The notes under the pieces were generated by a model. That model ran no database searches. It worked only from the letters and a program-made list of their open reading frames with translations, and was not told where the DNA came from. A stretch of 64,000 nucleotides of DNA from Phlebiopsis flavidoalba (taxonomy: Eukaryota > Basidiomycota > Agaricomycetes > Polyporales > Phanerochaetaceae): positions 62,001 to 126,000 of the forward strand of contig JAOCPU010000006.1 in assembly GCA_035772785.1 (NCBI GenBank), written 5' to 3'. Below are positions 24,178-36,086 of the stretch, in pieces. The number at the start of each line of letters is the position of its first letter. Position 1 is the stretch's first letter. Position numbers and translations under genes: made by a program.

Positions 24178-25855
24178 TCAGAGAGTACCCTTGACGACCT
24201 TGCTGACGTTTTCAGAGAAGTAGTCGATGTTTGTGAGCCGTTGAGACCGGCCATCGAGATACGACCGTCGGCTGTCATGTAGATGTGCGCGCCTTCTCAG
24301 CGAGGGCCTTCGTCTGGGGGGTAGTCAAACCGGTGAAGCTAGAGAAATGCGGTGAGAATATATTGCCTAGCCATTCGCCTGGTTGCCTACCTGAACATGC
24401 CAATTTGGCTCTTGATGTGGCCCCACTCTCCTGGGGTGCCCTGAGCTACAAGGTTGTCGTAGAGTTTGTCACGCATGCTGATGATGCGCTGTGCCATGTG
24501 CTTGACCTCGTGCTGCCACTCGGTGTACAGACCCTCGTTGTTGAGGATGGTGGCAGCAACACGAGCGCGCCGCTCAGGGGAGGGTTGGAATACATGGGCC
24601 GGACAATGATCTTGAGCTGACTCTCAACGCGAGCCTTCTCCTCGGGGTCGGGAGGTAACCAAGAGAACGCGCCGACACGCTCGCCGTAGAGACCCATGTT
24701 CTTTCGCGAACGACTGTGAAACTACGAGCTGGTGGCCCTCAGAAACGAAGTGGCGGACAGCGAATGCGTCGCGAGAAAAGTCGCCAGAAGCGAAGCCTTG
24801 GTAGGCCATGTCAAAGAAGGGGAACAGCTGCTTCTCCTTGACGATGTCAGAGATTTCTTTCCACTGCTCCGGCGTCGGAGGTCGACGCCAGTGGGGTTGT
24901 GTGCACACGCGTGGAACAAAACGATGGATTTCTCCGGCATGTTCTGGAATGCGTTTGAATAAGCAAACTGCTTGTATAGCGGTATGACATACCTTGATGT
25001 CCTCCTTCAATCCAGCGAAATCAAGACCAACGGTCTTCTTGTAGCGAAGTAACGGTAGTTCTTGACTTCAAGCCCAGAGTCGCGGAAGATGGGAGTGTGG
25101 TTTCACCCATGAAGGAGTAGGGATGTAGATAGTCTTCGCGTGAGGGTAGAAGCGACCAAGGAAAGCACCACCAATCCGCAGGGCACCCGTGCCAGAGATA
25201 GCCTGAGTCACGGCGCCCTAACAAATTGTGTGAGAGCTATATTACAGCAAACTAGACGCACACATACAGAGTTGGATTTGGAGGGCGCGCTGTCCGTACA
25301 ACCGTAGGCAGTTTGACTGCGGCATTGGTCAAAAAGTCCGCGAGACCAGTAATGGGAAGGTATTCCTTGTAATCAGGTTTGGTGGACAGCAATGATGTTC
25401 CTCTGCCTTCTTTACGCTGTTGAGTGACATTACGGCTTGCCGTTGCTCATCGCGGTAGGGCACCAACACCAAGGTTGATCTTGCGGGGGTCCTTGTCTGC
25501 CTTAAAAGCCTCAGAGACACTGCATAAGCGTGTGTATTAGCGCATTGCTCTTGTACCCGCGTGGTGTGGGAATCCCGTTGCAACGGGACGTGGAGGCTGC
25601 CCAACCCGGATTGAGGCTATGTAGCTGAACCGTGCCGGGCTCCTCTCGACCGTCATTCAATCCATGCAGCAAAAGTGTTAGACCCCGACGCTCCGCATCG
25701 TACGACATTGCCAAAGACGGTGCGAGAAGTCTGACGTACCGAGAAAGGTAGGGTCCGGGGGGCCAGCTGGACGGCAGACCAGGTAGAGAGGGCTGGCCGC
25801 ACGCGACAAGACGTTGGGCGTGGCGCGAGAGAGGGGGCGAGAAAATGGGCTGCAT
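24178..25855 (-). CDS. Aspartate aminotransferase, probably mitochondrial
   Basis: PLP-dependent class I aminotransferase that interconverts aspartate/2-oxoglutarate and oxaloacetate/glutamate. The N-terminus ([20 protein letters not shown]) is basic and amphipathic, like a mitochondrial presequence. It is followed by [68 protein letters not shown] (the NPTG substrate-loop motif), [16 protein letters not shown] (Asp and Tyr that contact PLP), [18 protein letters not shown] (with the Schiff-base lysine) and [13 protein letters not shown]. The C-terminus is [20 protein letters not shown] ending KVVKGTL and a stop. The length fits about 420 residues in six or more exons. Single-base insertions break the frame at the lysine motif and after GVGA. 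It is divergent from the AspRS gene. Confidence 0.92.
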
Positions 25856-26172
25856 TTTAATGTGGCGGGTTAGGGAGAATGAGGCGTAGACGGTTACAGC
25901 ATTGGCTTTTTTTAAAGGACGAGGACCAAGGTATTAGACCGGGCGACGCCAGAAGACCGACGCGCCGCATCCGCAAAACGCTACGCGTTTGCTGGCGAGG
26001 CCCCATCTCTGGGTTAGGGTGCAGCAATCAATTCTGGGTTAGGGTGAATTAGTGGGCCGCGATCTGTCATTGAGCATAAGTCGACTCGACTCGACTCAAG
26101 CTCTGTACGCGCTTTAGTCCAATAAAGCCGAGCCCCAAGCGTGTCTGCTATCGCGCATTAACAAACAACGCA
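25856..26172. promoter_or_regulatory. Bidirectional promoter between aspartate aminotransferase and AspRS
   Basis: The two start codons are 317 bases apart on opposite strands. The interval holds a perfect 14-bp direct repeat (26008-26021 and 26033-26046) and a short GACTCGACTCGACTC-like run near 26083-26098. No coding potential was seen. Confidence 0.55.
26008..26046 (+). repeat. Direct repeat TCTGGGTTAGGGTG, two copies
   Basis: Two perfect copies start 25 bases apart in the divergent promoter. The core GGGTTAGGGT contains the fungal telomere word TTAGGG and, on the other strand, ACCCTAA, the telobox-like word reported in promoters of translation genes. It is far too short to be an interstitial telomere array. 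Confidence 0.6.
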
Positions 26173-28650
26173 ATGGTGGGCCGATACAGAAGAAACCGGC
26201 TCCATCCGCCTCCTGAATGTAGGCGTGTCCACCCGCCGATGTGTTATGGGTCCCAATTATAGAGAATGCCTTTTTCACGCTTATGTTAACTTAGCCTTCC
26301 CGTATCGAGCACCTGAAGGTGTAGAGGCCAAGGGTCAGTCCATCCTGCAAAGACAGGCGAAAGCTGAGCTGAAAAGCGAGCTAGAAAAGAGGCAGAGCAA
26401 GCCCAAGAAAGCTGCTGAGAAAAGCCGCGAGAGCTAGGCTGAGATAGCAGCTCAGAAAGCTGCAGCTGATGTGGTATGTACTACTTTCAGTGTACCGGTA
26501 CGGCTGTAACATTCAGGTTAACAAAAACCAGGATTCTGCTAACGAATTCTATGGTCAAAGAGCCTCCTGAATCCAGATCGCAGTAGTCGCGGCTTGGGGG
26601 GTCCGCGTCGCCAGCGTACTCAGATCCGTTGCCAGCCACGCGCTCAAACCCAACAATGGATCACCAAACGGTGGCTCAATCGGCCGGCGTGTGCAATCTG
26701 AGCTCGCGTTCCAAACGAGGGGGTCCCGTGCGGCATAGGCGAATAAGATGGCGTTGTTCCTGAACCTTCGTCAAAGTGACCGACTGCCGTTCCAGGCGCT
26801 CTAGGCTTACACTGTGCAATCGCCCAGTGAGGTCGCAGCCAAGCAAATGGTGGAAGGGGTGTGGACAGCTAGTCTAGGCAAGGATGAAAGATGATTGTAG
26901 TGCGTGAGTCGATGAATAATTTTTTTTGTGCAGGAAAAAGCCCAGGAATCATCAAGAGTGCCACTCACGGTGGTGTGACGTAGAGCAGTTGCATTCCTAT
27001 CTTACTGAAAGTAAAGTTTTTCACCTGTTCCCAATGCCGGACTTATACGGTCGCTCAAAGAGTTTCACAGATTTATCTTCCTTGTCTCTGTGGTCTGGAT
27101 GGTCGCCTGCCATTCTTAACGTACAAAGGAGCCATAATTCGCGCGCCAGACAGACTGGGATTGGGCTTCCCAACGAGTGAAGGTCCAGTTACAAGCGCGT
27201 AGCTGCTCGACACCCGATTGAACTAACAGTGGTCATTGATTATTTTACTAAGTCCCCCCGGTGCCGTCCCACCCAGTTATCTTCGTTGTTGCCGCTCCGC
27301 CTGCTAACCTTCTACCAGGTACCAAGGACACTAAACCAACAAACCAATCCCGTCTTACAAGCTCCAATCCGCTGACTAATGGCCACCTAGGTTCCGCAAT
27401 CCTAACCTTAGACACGACGCCGCCAGGGTTTTATTGAGCCATCGCACAGAAGGCCCCATTCCAAGCCTCGCCCAAGGCGAGCCGCGACTGGAATCCAGGA
27501 GCCTCCGTAAGTGTTCAAGTGCTTCACTATTTTCACCCAGTGAGGCCCTATGGTGACTCGAACCCGCTAAGTCAAGGATCGAGTGATTCACTGATGACTG
27601 ACTACTACTGCATTTCACAGCGGCAGCGACTTTTTTTCGTCGCCAACAATCTCCGCCAACTCGCCAAGCAACAATGGTGACCAGGATGGATCGGCGGCTG
27701 ACTGTTTGAACTATGTCTACGAGATTGGTCCTCCGTCTTCATCCGTTGGCCGCAGAAACGCTGAACACTCACCTGACACAGTGACGGAATTCATTGGTCT
27801 GGCTCAGGTATCTCGAAATGGCAATCGAGGAACATTATCACGAAGTCATGGAATTATTGGACGACTTGTTTAAACACATGTTTCCGGTGAGTCTGACTGA
27901 ACAATACAAGGACGAGATCGAGGTCGTCCGCAAAAGCGTTTCCCGGCCGATGAATTTAAGTGGCGCGAAGGACCCGAGGGAACCCTCAAGCTTTCCTTCA
28001 AGGAGGCAGTCGACCTGCTGGTCGCGGATGGTGTTGACAGGGAGGTCTTGGATGACATCAAGTCAGTATCTCTAAATTTTGCTCGTATGCGACTTACTCT
28101 CGGCTGATTCCTGGAATTTAGCACCGGAAAATGAGAAGCGCCTAGGACGAATCGTGAAAGCGAAATACGTACACCGACTACTTCATCATTGACAAGTTCC
28201 CCATAAGAACTCCGTCCATTCTATACCATGCCTGACCCCAGAAGACCCCGGTGCTTTCTATGACCTAGCTTCTTCGCTTTTTCGTCGTGACTTAATTATA
28301 CCTCTGGGCCTAGACGGTTTTCCAATTCATACGACGAATTTTTTCATTGCGTGGCGAGGAGATTCTATCCGGTGCCCAGACGTATTCACGACCCCTCGAT
28401 CGCCCGCATAGTTGCTCGTCGAGAGAGATGAAGGAAGGAATAGGGTATTGAGCTACGAGTCAATGAAGTCGTACGTCGCACGAGAGGGCGTTCCCGGATG
28501 GTGGGCTGGCCCGCCGCACGGGGCGGAGGTGGTATCGGTTTGCGGTCTTGAACGTGCGTCTTGATGCTGTTCCTCAAGCTCAACAACATCCGGCGGGGCA
28601 AATCACTCTTACGCCCGTGGCATAGGACCCCCAAGCGTCTCGACGCCCTA
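26173..28650 (+). CDS. DPS1: Cytosolic aspartyl-tRNA synthetase, heavily indel-broken
   Basis: Class IIb synthetase that charges tRNA-Asp in the cytosol. No single frame is long, but pieces in the right order match the family. There is a Lys/Ala/Glu-rich extension (QRQAKAELKSELEK), the OB-fold region (NKMAF-LRQS and later KQMV-W), then LLDTRLN near 27200. A motif-1 region follows near 27480 that reads QGAATESGASVFK if a few extra bases are ignored. Next come QSPQLAKQQ, YEIGP, TEFIGL and MAIEEHYHEVMELLDDLFKH (motif 2 and the loop after it), LTEQYKDEIEVVRK, FYTMPDP, SNSYD, RIHDPSIA, GLER with a Met-Leu-rich helix (motif 3), and PKRLDAL at the end. Indels occur about every 10-40 bases, mostly insertions, denser than in neighbouring genes. 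As the enzyme is essential, either the sequence here is poor or this is a pseudogene with an intact copy elsewhere. Confidence 0.8.
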
Positions 28651-30091
28651 TACGCGAAGGTTAGCACAGTCGCACTACTTTAGATGCGTATTCTAGATCT
28701 ATGTCGGTATCGATGCCCTCGAAAGAATCGGACAGTGTAGCCAATATTCAGGATGTAAATGTATTTGTTAGCCGTCTGTGCAGGCTCACTCCCACTACTA
28801 TGTTCGGCAACTTCAAGTGTAGACTGTTCCTCAACCTGCCCCTAACAACCAACCACAGAGCCGCTCCGGCCAAACGACAGAGATGACGCCCTACTCTCAC
28901 GAATTCGGCGTAACAAGGCTGGCGCAGTTGTCCGAGCCTGTCGTTCATATCTTCTTGGGGCACAGTGAGGCCCGTGTCGGTCCCCGGACCAGCCAGTGAT
29001 GGAAAGACCTGCGAAGCGCGGAAGGACGAGCATCCAATCTGGCCTCCTGACAGCCGTCCTATGAACGACGTTCCGGCTCACGGCCGAGACGGCGTGTTCG
29101 TTTAGTACAAGCTATCGACGCACCGGATTGTGGCTCTCCGCGATGGTTCATTGGCGGTCGGTTCCTTCGTCGTAGCTTCCTCGGTCATAATTCGGCCGCG
29201 TCGGGGGGGTTTGGTTTGTTGGTCTTGGATAAGACAGGTTTCCGGAAGAGGCCTGCGCGTGGGGGGGGGAGGGTTGTTTGCGGTGTGGTCGCAAGGCGTG
29301 GTGGTCGACGGGTCGAAGATGTCAGGCCGAGCAAAAACCTCGTTGTCGGACATTGACGTAGATTCAACACCGCGCACTAGTGGACGCCGTCGTGTGAACA
29401 CAGGAATGCGCGGAATGTCCTTTATGAGAAAGCTCGTTTTGCTACGAAGGGTATGCCAAGTTCCGCTCTGGCGGCAAGGCATCTACGGAGTGGAAGAACG
29501 GTCGATGGCAGCGTATGTCTCGCAGCCTGGTCAGTCCCCGCCGACGTACACATTTCCTCCATTCCGCGCGTTCCCTAGGCCACTCCGACCCCTGATGTTT
29601 TGACGGACCCTACTATTACCATTCTTTTTGTGTATCCTACCATTCCACTCTTTTGTGTATCCTACCATTTCACTCTTTTGCATCCACACACATTATCCCT
29701 AGGCCCCAGTTTGTACAGGGTACTCTGTTTCGCCGATTTGAAGTCATCAGGACCGCGCTAGAATCCAGTCACTCTAGGTGTCATACAGTTTGAAGTAGTA
29801 TTGTAAGGTGTGGTGAAAGTCAACTCAACACCGACAGTGATTAATACCGCGTATGCCTACTCACGGCGATATGACTCTGTGATCCTAATCCGCCCATCCG
29901 AACGTCCATTTTTCTACGCGCAAGAAAATAAATAGAATACATACACACAAAATAGAGGAAGCAAGTGTTTTATGCCTCTGCACCCAACATGATTTGGTAG
30001 ATCAACACACCCGTACAATCGAAGCACGCCCCACCTCAATGACACGCCTCTCGCGACGCCGACTACGCCTCTCACCGGCTACGCGAAGAAC
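28651..30091. other. Unassigned interval after AspRS
   Basis: About 1.4 kb between two convergent 3' ends. A minus-strand stretch at 29102-29482 and a plus-strand stretch at 29130-29603 are both open, but each looks like the shadow of the other, and neither shows a known motif. A short tandem repeat lies at 29619-29680. Nothing else can be supported. Confidence 0.35.
29619..29680 (+). repeat. Short tandem repeat, 25-nt unit
   Basis: Two and a half imperfect copies of a unit of the form CCATTYCACTCTTTTGTGTA plus TCCTA. The first copy lacks a few bases. It is likely a minisatellite in 3' flanking DNA. Confidence 0.6.
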
Positions 30092-32151
30092 TCAAGTGAC
30101 GGCGCGATGATGTTGGGAGGAAGAGTGCCTCGCGTCCCAGCGCTTGTGCCAGGCGATTATCTCTGGCGTAGGCAAGGTTCTAAGTTGGACGCCCTCCGGA
30201 GTAGGCCGTATGCGTCCAGAGGGGCGAATACGATGGTGGCTTCTGCGCTCAGGGGACAGCCGCCCCCCTGCACCGCACGGCCCAATGTCGCCTTCCTTCG
30301 CGTATGTACTTCGAGGCTGATGGAGCAAGCCTACCTCGCAAGTGTGTATTAGTCTACGCACGTCAGAGATGTGGGAAAGTAGATTCAGGGAGGTCATGGG
30401 CGACTCTGGGTAGGTGGATGAACTGTGATGGCAGAGTAAAGGACACTCCGAAACACGACGGAGAGCGAGCCCGTGCGCGCATTCATGAGTGAATTGGTTG
30501 AACGGCTGCTCGTGGCGACGGGACTGTTGAAACAGATTTCGCACCCTATGCGTCTGGGTACGTCGGAAACGTGACACCAGCGATACGTGCGAGGGATTCA
30601 CGGATGATGACCACGATCGCGGCGCTCCGGTGGAAGGATCGTCTCATTTGTGTTGGAGTATGGTGGGATGTGCGCATTGGGAGCCGTGTGGAATGGTAAT
30701 CCGTGGGCGAAAAACAATGTAACCCCGAGCGGGACCAGAGGTGGAGACTGCGCGTCTGGCTCTTTTCGAATGGGTTTAATAGCGTGGAGAGAGGGGTTAT
30801 CCGGAGGGGTCGGAGACCCGGATGAACTCCTGTTGCAATGAAGAGATGCACAAAGGTAAGCATTAGGAGCAAGAGGGCTCAGTGGCAGACAAAGCAACTG
30901 CAATTGCATACTTGCCGCGACCTATGTGACCTCACTACCAGTAGAATCGTGGATGATGCACCAGCGTGGGGACCCAGCGCACGCGAGCCCGAGTGACACA
31001 TCTCCTCGGACTGCTAGCAAGATGCTGCCACGTTCACTGCCGCTAAGAGGAGGCAGGAGGGAGCGAAGTGTGGCCCAGAGCTTGGCGCCGATGCCCAACT
31101 TCTTCAAGTTCTGCCTCAATGAAGACGAATCACCGACGGTCGGAGATTCACGTGGAACGACTACACGGAACCGTCGGCCGCCAGACAGTCGGGAACAGGT
31201 GGGTAAGTGTGTAGAAACCAACACATATGCGTTCCATCCCATCCTTCTCTACCATTCTTGGCGGAAGAGAAAACTGTGCTCGGTGCTGATGGTCGTAACC
31301 CAATTCGGAGCACATCCCCCTTCTTTCATGAGATGAGCCGCAGGGGGACAACTGCCGCAGTGAAGGGACCAGTTGTGGGATTTATCGCCATTGGAATGGT
31401 AGCCGACAGAGTATCTGCTGAGGCCTGGAGAGACGGAATGGACGGATTCCGGTTTCGTGGCAAGGCCAACGGACGACGTGGTGGTCGTGGGAAAGATCGA
31501 ACATCTTGGAACCGTCCCAGTAATAGACCGCGTTGAGCTTGGGTGAGCGGTAGTTGTGGACTGCACCGAAGTAGTCGAGGACGGGTCGGAAGGAATGTCT
31601 ATTTCTGTCCGTGCATGGACGAGTAAAGCAGTTGAGAGACTTACTTCGAAGTCCGGCTCACCAAACGACCATGCGAGACGCCACCTTCTCCTGGCATGGA
31701 CAGGAATTGAGAGAGCAGTTGAAGTTGTCCCGTTGCATCGACCCGTTAGGAGGGTATTTGTAGCTGATATTCTGTGCGTTCGTGTGTTAGTCAATGCGGG
31801 CTATCACAAGACATAATAGTACCGCGGATACGCTTTGCCCGCCTGATACGTTCCGTCGCAATCATTCTCATCCGACCCGCGGTCTCGAGCCAGCGAGATT
31901 CTACTCCTTCAAACGCCACCCTCTCCCTCGACCAAGTCCTCCCTGCCCTCATGTCTATGTGTGGGACCATCCTGGTCGCGAAGCATGATTCCGCGGCGTC
32001 CTTCGCAGGATGATCAACGCATACCAAGAAGACAAGCATTAGCAGGAAGAAGAACGTCGAGAGGACGATAAGCAGGGGTAGAATGATATAGAATGGGTCA
32101 TGCGTGGACGGTGGTTGCGAGCTGAGGCCATCTTGGTGAGCATTCGTCCAT
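30092..32151 (-). CDS. SPRY-domain endosomal protein, Ssh4/Ear1-like
   Basis: Near the N-terminus, after MDECSPRWPQLATTVHA, is one strongly hydrophobic segment (FYIILPLLIVLSTFFFLLML), then a basic/acidic linker with FEGVE and RWLE. A SPRY domain follows at about 31700-30980: SVGLATKP, SVSPGLSRYSVGYHSNGDKSHN, an EGD-like turn, YV-LFPTVGADG, FVFIEAEL and GSERGSILL. The combination of an N-terminal membrane anchor, SPRY and a Ser/Pro/His-rich C-terminal tail matches yeast Ssh4/Ear1, adaptors that sit in the endosome/vacuole membrane and recruit the Rsp5 ubiquitin ligase to cargo. I cannot read a clear PPxY motif because the tail is frame-broken. The chosen ATG is 540 bases from the divergent Snf4 start. 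Confidence 0.75.
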
Positions 32152-32691
32152 GGTCACGGATGAAGGGAGGTTTGCGAAGGCTTCGCGAGGCGAGCGATGG
32201 GAGAGCTGAAGAGTGGCTACGCCAGCTGCGGTCGACGTCAAGCACCTCCTCCACTGTCATGAGAGAATGGGAGAGAATGATCCAAGCGAGAAATTCCAAG
32301 AGTAATAACAGAAAGAAAGCACTGTGGAGAGCGAGGCGAAACGATGGGATTGGCTTTGTGGAACCGGTGGATGGGGTAATCGCAGCTCGCGCGGCTGGAC
32401 AGAGGTAAGCCTGTGCCGCATCAGGATACGGCAGCCCCCTGCCGGAGACCTTCAGCTGTAATTAGTATTTCAGATCTCTCAAGCAGGTGAGCTGCACAAT
32501 GTTTGCGAACACACGGGCGACTTGCCCTTTGCTCCCTATCACAGTAGCCGGCCACCCTGTTAAACAGCTGCTGTCTGCTGGTGCTGTGGCCGACGCTCGA
32601 CATGCACAACAACGCTATACACTAGCCGCATGATTACGGTAACCCAGCTCCCTTCCAAAAGGAGAACCTCAGGGACCCTCTCGCCAACCCA
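32152..32691. promoter_or_regulatory. Divergent promoter region Ssh4-like / Snf4
   Basis: Holds the upstream regions of both genes. Open frames here are short, and I see no distinct element. Confidence 0.35.
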
Positions 32692-34248
32692 ATGTCCACC
32701 AAGCTGCCCGCTGTTGGTAAGAACGGGGGCTTTGTCCCCAACGCCTGGATGCATGGCCCTCGCCTGTTCCCGATGAACGGTCACTCTCCCCACAAGCTCC
32801 TCGCCCAAAGTCAAGCGCAGATATCCGTCAGAAGACCTCGTGCAGGTTCACATCTACGGCCCCCTGTCACGCAAGAAAGCCATGAATCCGCTCTCAACGC
32901 CATCCGCCAATATCTTAAAGGCCAGGCCTCTTACGGACTCCTTCCCTGTCAGTTTCCGTATGATAGTCCTAGGACGCAAAGCCTCCGAGTCAGGAAAGGC
33001 TCCCCTATGTCAGTGTCTCCTATCCAACTGGATGTATCACTCTCAATCATCGTGCGTCTGATCTCAATCTAGCCTTTAGGGTGTGGTATCCGCACCCTCT
33101 GGACATAGTGAACAGTCACGCTGCTTCGCCTGGCAAGGTGATGTTCACCGTATCAGATATCATACACCTGATACGAATATTACTAACAAATCTTCCACGT
33201 ACGAAGTGGCCGCCAGCCGAAACGTCGTCGAAACCTTGCGTTTAGAATCTCTGCGTGGTACGCTCGCATGACATATAAAAGTAACAACCAGTGCAGCTCA
33301 TTGCACCGCAGATATTGAGAAGGAGCTAGGTGTCGAACCTCCACCGTTGCTCAGAGAACACCCTTCGTCGACTCTCTATGACGCAGCTAGGCTCCTCATC
33401 AAAACCCATGCCCGACGAGTTCCTTTACTCGACAACGACACTGAGACTGGAACCCACGAAGTCATAGTATCGGTCCTTACACAGTACCGCTTGTTGAAGT
33501 TCATATCCATCAACGTAAGCTCTCAGCTACGTATAGAAATTCCAATATCTGAGAAACTTCGCAGTGTCCAAGAGGACATCGCACAGTTGCACATGCCACT
33601 GCGAAAGCTCAAGATTGGCACATATGTGTGTCGAATTGGCCACCAACTGCGGAGGGCAGCCCTGACGGTAATCCTTTTCATCCTATTGCCACCGCTAGCA
33701 TGAACACTCCTGTCTTCGACATTTGTGCACATGTTGTCTCCGAACGAGGAATTTCTGCCGTGCCGATAGTTGACGAGAACGGCATTGTCGTCAATTTGTA
33801 CGAGACCGTCGATGTCATAGTACAGCGCCCCGCAAGTTCACTATCCGGTGCAGATATGTTGTCTCGCTGACGCGCCTTCCCAGACTCTTGTTCGTCTAGG
33901 GGCATACCAAGCTCTGGATTTAACGATTTCGGAAGCCCTCAATCAACGGTCGCCCGACTTTCCCGGAGTACGTTATTTGTACTGGCTCTGACTCGCTTGC
34001 CACTCTTATGCAGCTGATCAAGAAGCGGCGAGTACATCGCTTGGTTGTCGTAGAAGGCCGAGTGGCTGTGCTTTGTGCTCAACTCCGGTCCATCTTTCAT
34101 GATGTTGAACTCCCCATAGGAGGATGAGCGGAAGGGTGGCAAGAAGGGCCGTCTTCTTGGTACTCATCACTCTCAGCGATTATGTTTTCGGAATGTTTTT
34201 GTTGTCTGGTTTGTCCCTTCGTTACATTATTGGGTGGGGATGTGCATG
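32692..34248 (+). CDS. SNF4: Snf4, AMPK gamma subunit with CBS domains
   Basis: Regulatory gamma subunit of the SNF1/AMPK complex, which senses adenylates through four CBS motifs. After a start MSTKLPAVGKNGGFVPNAWM come ESALNAIRQYLKGQASYGLL and FRMIVLGRKASESGKAPL (CBS1), FTVSDI-like residues and LRLESLR, then DIEKELGVEPPPLLREHPSS, TLYDAARLLIKTHARRVPLL and VSVLTQYRLLKFISIN (CBS2). GTYV and NPFHPIATASMNTPVFDICA follow, then VSERGISAVPIVDENGIVVN (CBS3), and RSPDFPG, LATLMQLIKKRRVHRLVVVE, KKGRLLG and LITLSD (CBS4). Length, about 330 residues, is normal. It controls the response to low glucose, so it could link to xyloglucanase derepression, but that is inference. Indels are present, and the 3' end after LITLSD is uncertain. 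Confidence 0.88.
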
Positions 34249-34785
34249 ATAGACAAACTGCTCTGAAGAGCCTACACCTTCTTCAACCTCAACAGTTACT
34301 CAAGGATTAGGGAAGCGGCATACAGGGGCAAGCAAGCTAGTCTTCTGGAGCGATGCATGAATGTTGGGTATTAACATGTACTACTAACCACCATCCGTGC
34401 GATGTGTTTGTTGTTTTGATACCATTGTAGTATATTCTGTTTGTTTGATTTGTTCTGCTCTGTGTTGTTTCGCGCTATCGAGAATCTGCGTTCATATATA
34501 CAATCCTAAGTACTTGGCATTGCGACACAACTGAGCCCTCATCGTTACATTCACTACCTACACAGATAATGTTTGTTTGATAAAACACGCTTGAGTGGAT
34601 TTCCATATACGACGCCTCGGAACGTCGACGCCAGTCTTCAAATGCCCGAGTCTGAAGAGTGAAATTGACCCTGATTTCCTTACGGGCGCTTCGTGAGCCT
34701 TTCCCCTCTCTCAAGTCCACGCTCACTGTGGCACCTCTAAAGCGTCACAGCTATTCCTTCTGCTACGCGAGTATCAACGCACACG
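34249..34785 (+). promoter_or_regulatory. Intergenic and promoter region of LSM1
   Basis: About 540 bases, T-rich in the first half (34380-34470, likely the 3' end of SNF4). The open frames here lack recognisable motifs. Confidence 0.35.
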
Positions 34786-35521
34786 ATGGACTCGCTGATT
34801 CCGTTCACGTTACGTCTGGGTCGCTACGTGGAGTGTTGCGTCGACAGTACGTCTGTCACCAACATCCGCACAGCCATACCACCCACCCACACAACCTTCA
34901 TGCCTTGAACCTTGATAATCCCCCGGTGCAATCGTGTTCTCTTATGCACATCGCCTTGCTTTGAACACCGCCATTCTCGCCGAATGAATTTGCTGAACTC
35001 GTAGGGAAGATGCTTGTCGTTCTCAGAGACGGTAGAAAACTAGCAGGGCGTGCTCCGGTCGTACGATCAATTTGGTGGTTTCTCGTCGTTCTGGTCGCAG
35101 AGTAGATATACTGACGCGTCCAGGATGTGCCATGCGCCTTGAGCAGCAAAACCTAGTTCTAGAGGACACGGTAGAAAGAATATACCACCGAGATGTTTTC
35201 GCACGCGAATTGAAACGCGGTCTTTACCTCATTCGGGTGAGAAAACGTTGTACTTCTGGGTGAAATTGTGCGCGCTTGTTATCTGCCTGCGGTTTATTCT
35301 GGCTCACTTACAGTGATACAGAACCCATTCAGGATCTTGAATCAGGAAGACGACGACTGCCTCTACGACAAGTCGATTGGGAGACTCTCGCGAGCCCTAT
35401 CATGTGAAAGATGTAGTCGGACAAGAAGCACACCGTGTGACGAGTTCAAAGCTAGCATCCTCTTCGAGAAACGGCGGATTTTGCAAGCGAAGGTGGAGAG
35501 GGAGAGGGCGAGGGTTATTGA
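34786..35521 (+). CDS. LSM1: Lsm1, U6-like Sm protein of the mRNA decapping machinery
   Basis: Small Sm-fold protein, the defining subunit of the cytoplasmic Lsm1-7-Pat1 ring that binds deadenylated mRNA 3' ends and promotes decapping. It starts MDSLIPFT, with VECCVD next. After an intron come KMLVVLRDGRKLAGVLRSYD (Sm motif 1), a GT-AG intron containing a Gly-Phe junction, then QNLVLEDTVERIYHRDVF and RGLYLIRGENVVLLGEI (Sm motif 2). The C-terminal extension has PLRQVDWETLASPI and ends LFEKRGFCKEGGEGEGEGY. The closing Gly/Glu tail is typical of basidiomycete copies. Small insertions break the frame between exons. Confidence 0.88.
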
Positions 35522-36086
35522 TCATTTTCACGACATTTTTTCCAGGCATCTCTCACATCTTGGGATTCTCATTATACTCATCCTGGGAGTAAGGCATAGT
35601 TGGGTACTGGATTCTGTCATACTCTGCACCCGTCCAAGATTCATCTACGTCACGCAAGCGCCTACTCCCCCTTTTCAACTACGTGTAACATCACCCTTGT
35701 TGTTCTTATGTACAGTACACCAGCGTCCGTTCAATGCCATCGTCCGTGTTTTCCTTTTGCGATGATTTCGGAAATCGATGACACATTATCAATGAAACTA
35801 ATAAGCTACATAGCTAACTGGGTATTACACTTCGTTCGAAACGTCCCCTAGGGTATTTCCAATAATCCCAATGGGTTCTGATGGATGATGACAGTCTTGC
35901 TTCGTAAGGGTTGAAGAGAGAATGGCGAGCACTTCAAGCTTTGCCAGGACATGACGTGAAGCTTTGCAAGGGAGCAAACAAGGGGCACGCGTAGAACGCG
36001 TAAGCACGTAGATCACTGTTGTTAGAATAGAATGAGTTCCTCATTCGTGACGCAGTGCACTGGATGTACTTAACTGACGAAGCCAT
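35522..36086. other. Intergenic region downstream of LSM1
   Basis: T-rich 3' flank of LSM1 followed by about 400 bases without coding signal on either strand. Confidence 0.4.

Noticed and set aside
26008..26046. Interstitial telomere
   Set aside because: Only two separated TTAGGG words, in a repeat of 14 bases. A telomere relic would have a tandem array.
27540..27570. B-box-like word (GGGTTCGAGTCACC on the minus strand) suggesting a tRNA or SINE
   Set aside because: No A-box at the right spacing, no T-stem pairing and no terminator. It falls in what looks like an AspRS intron.
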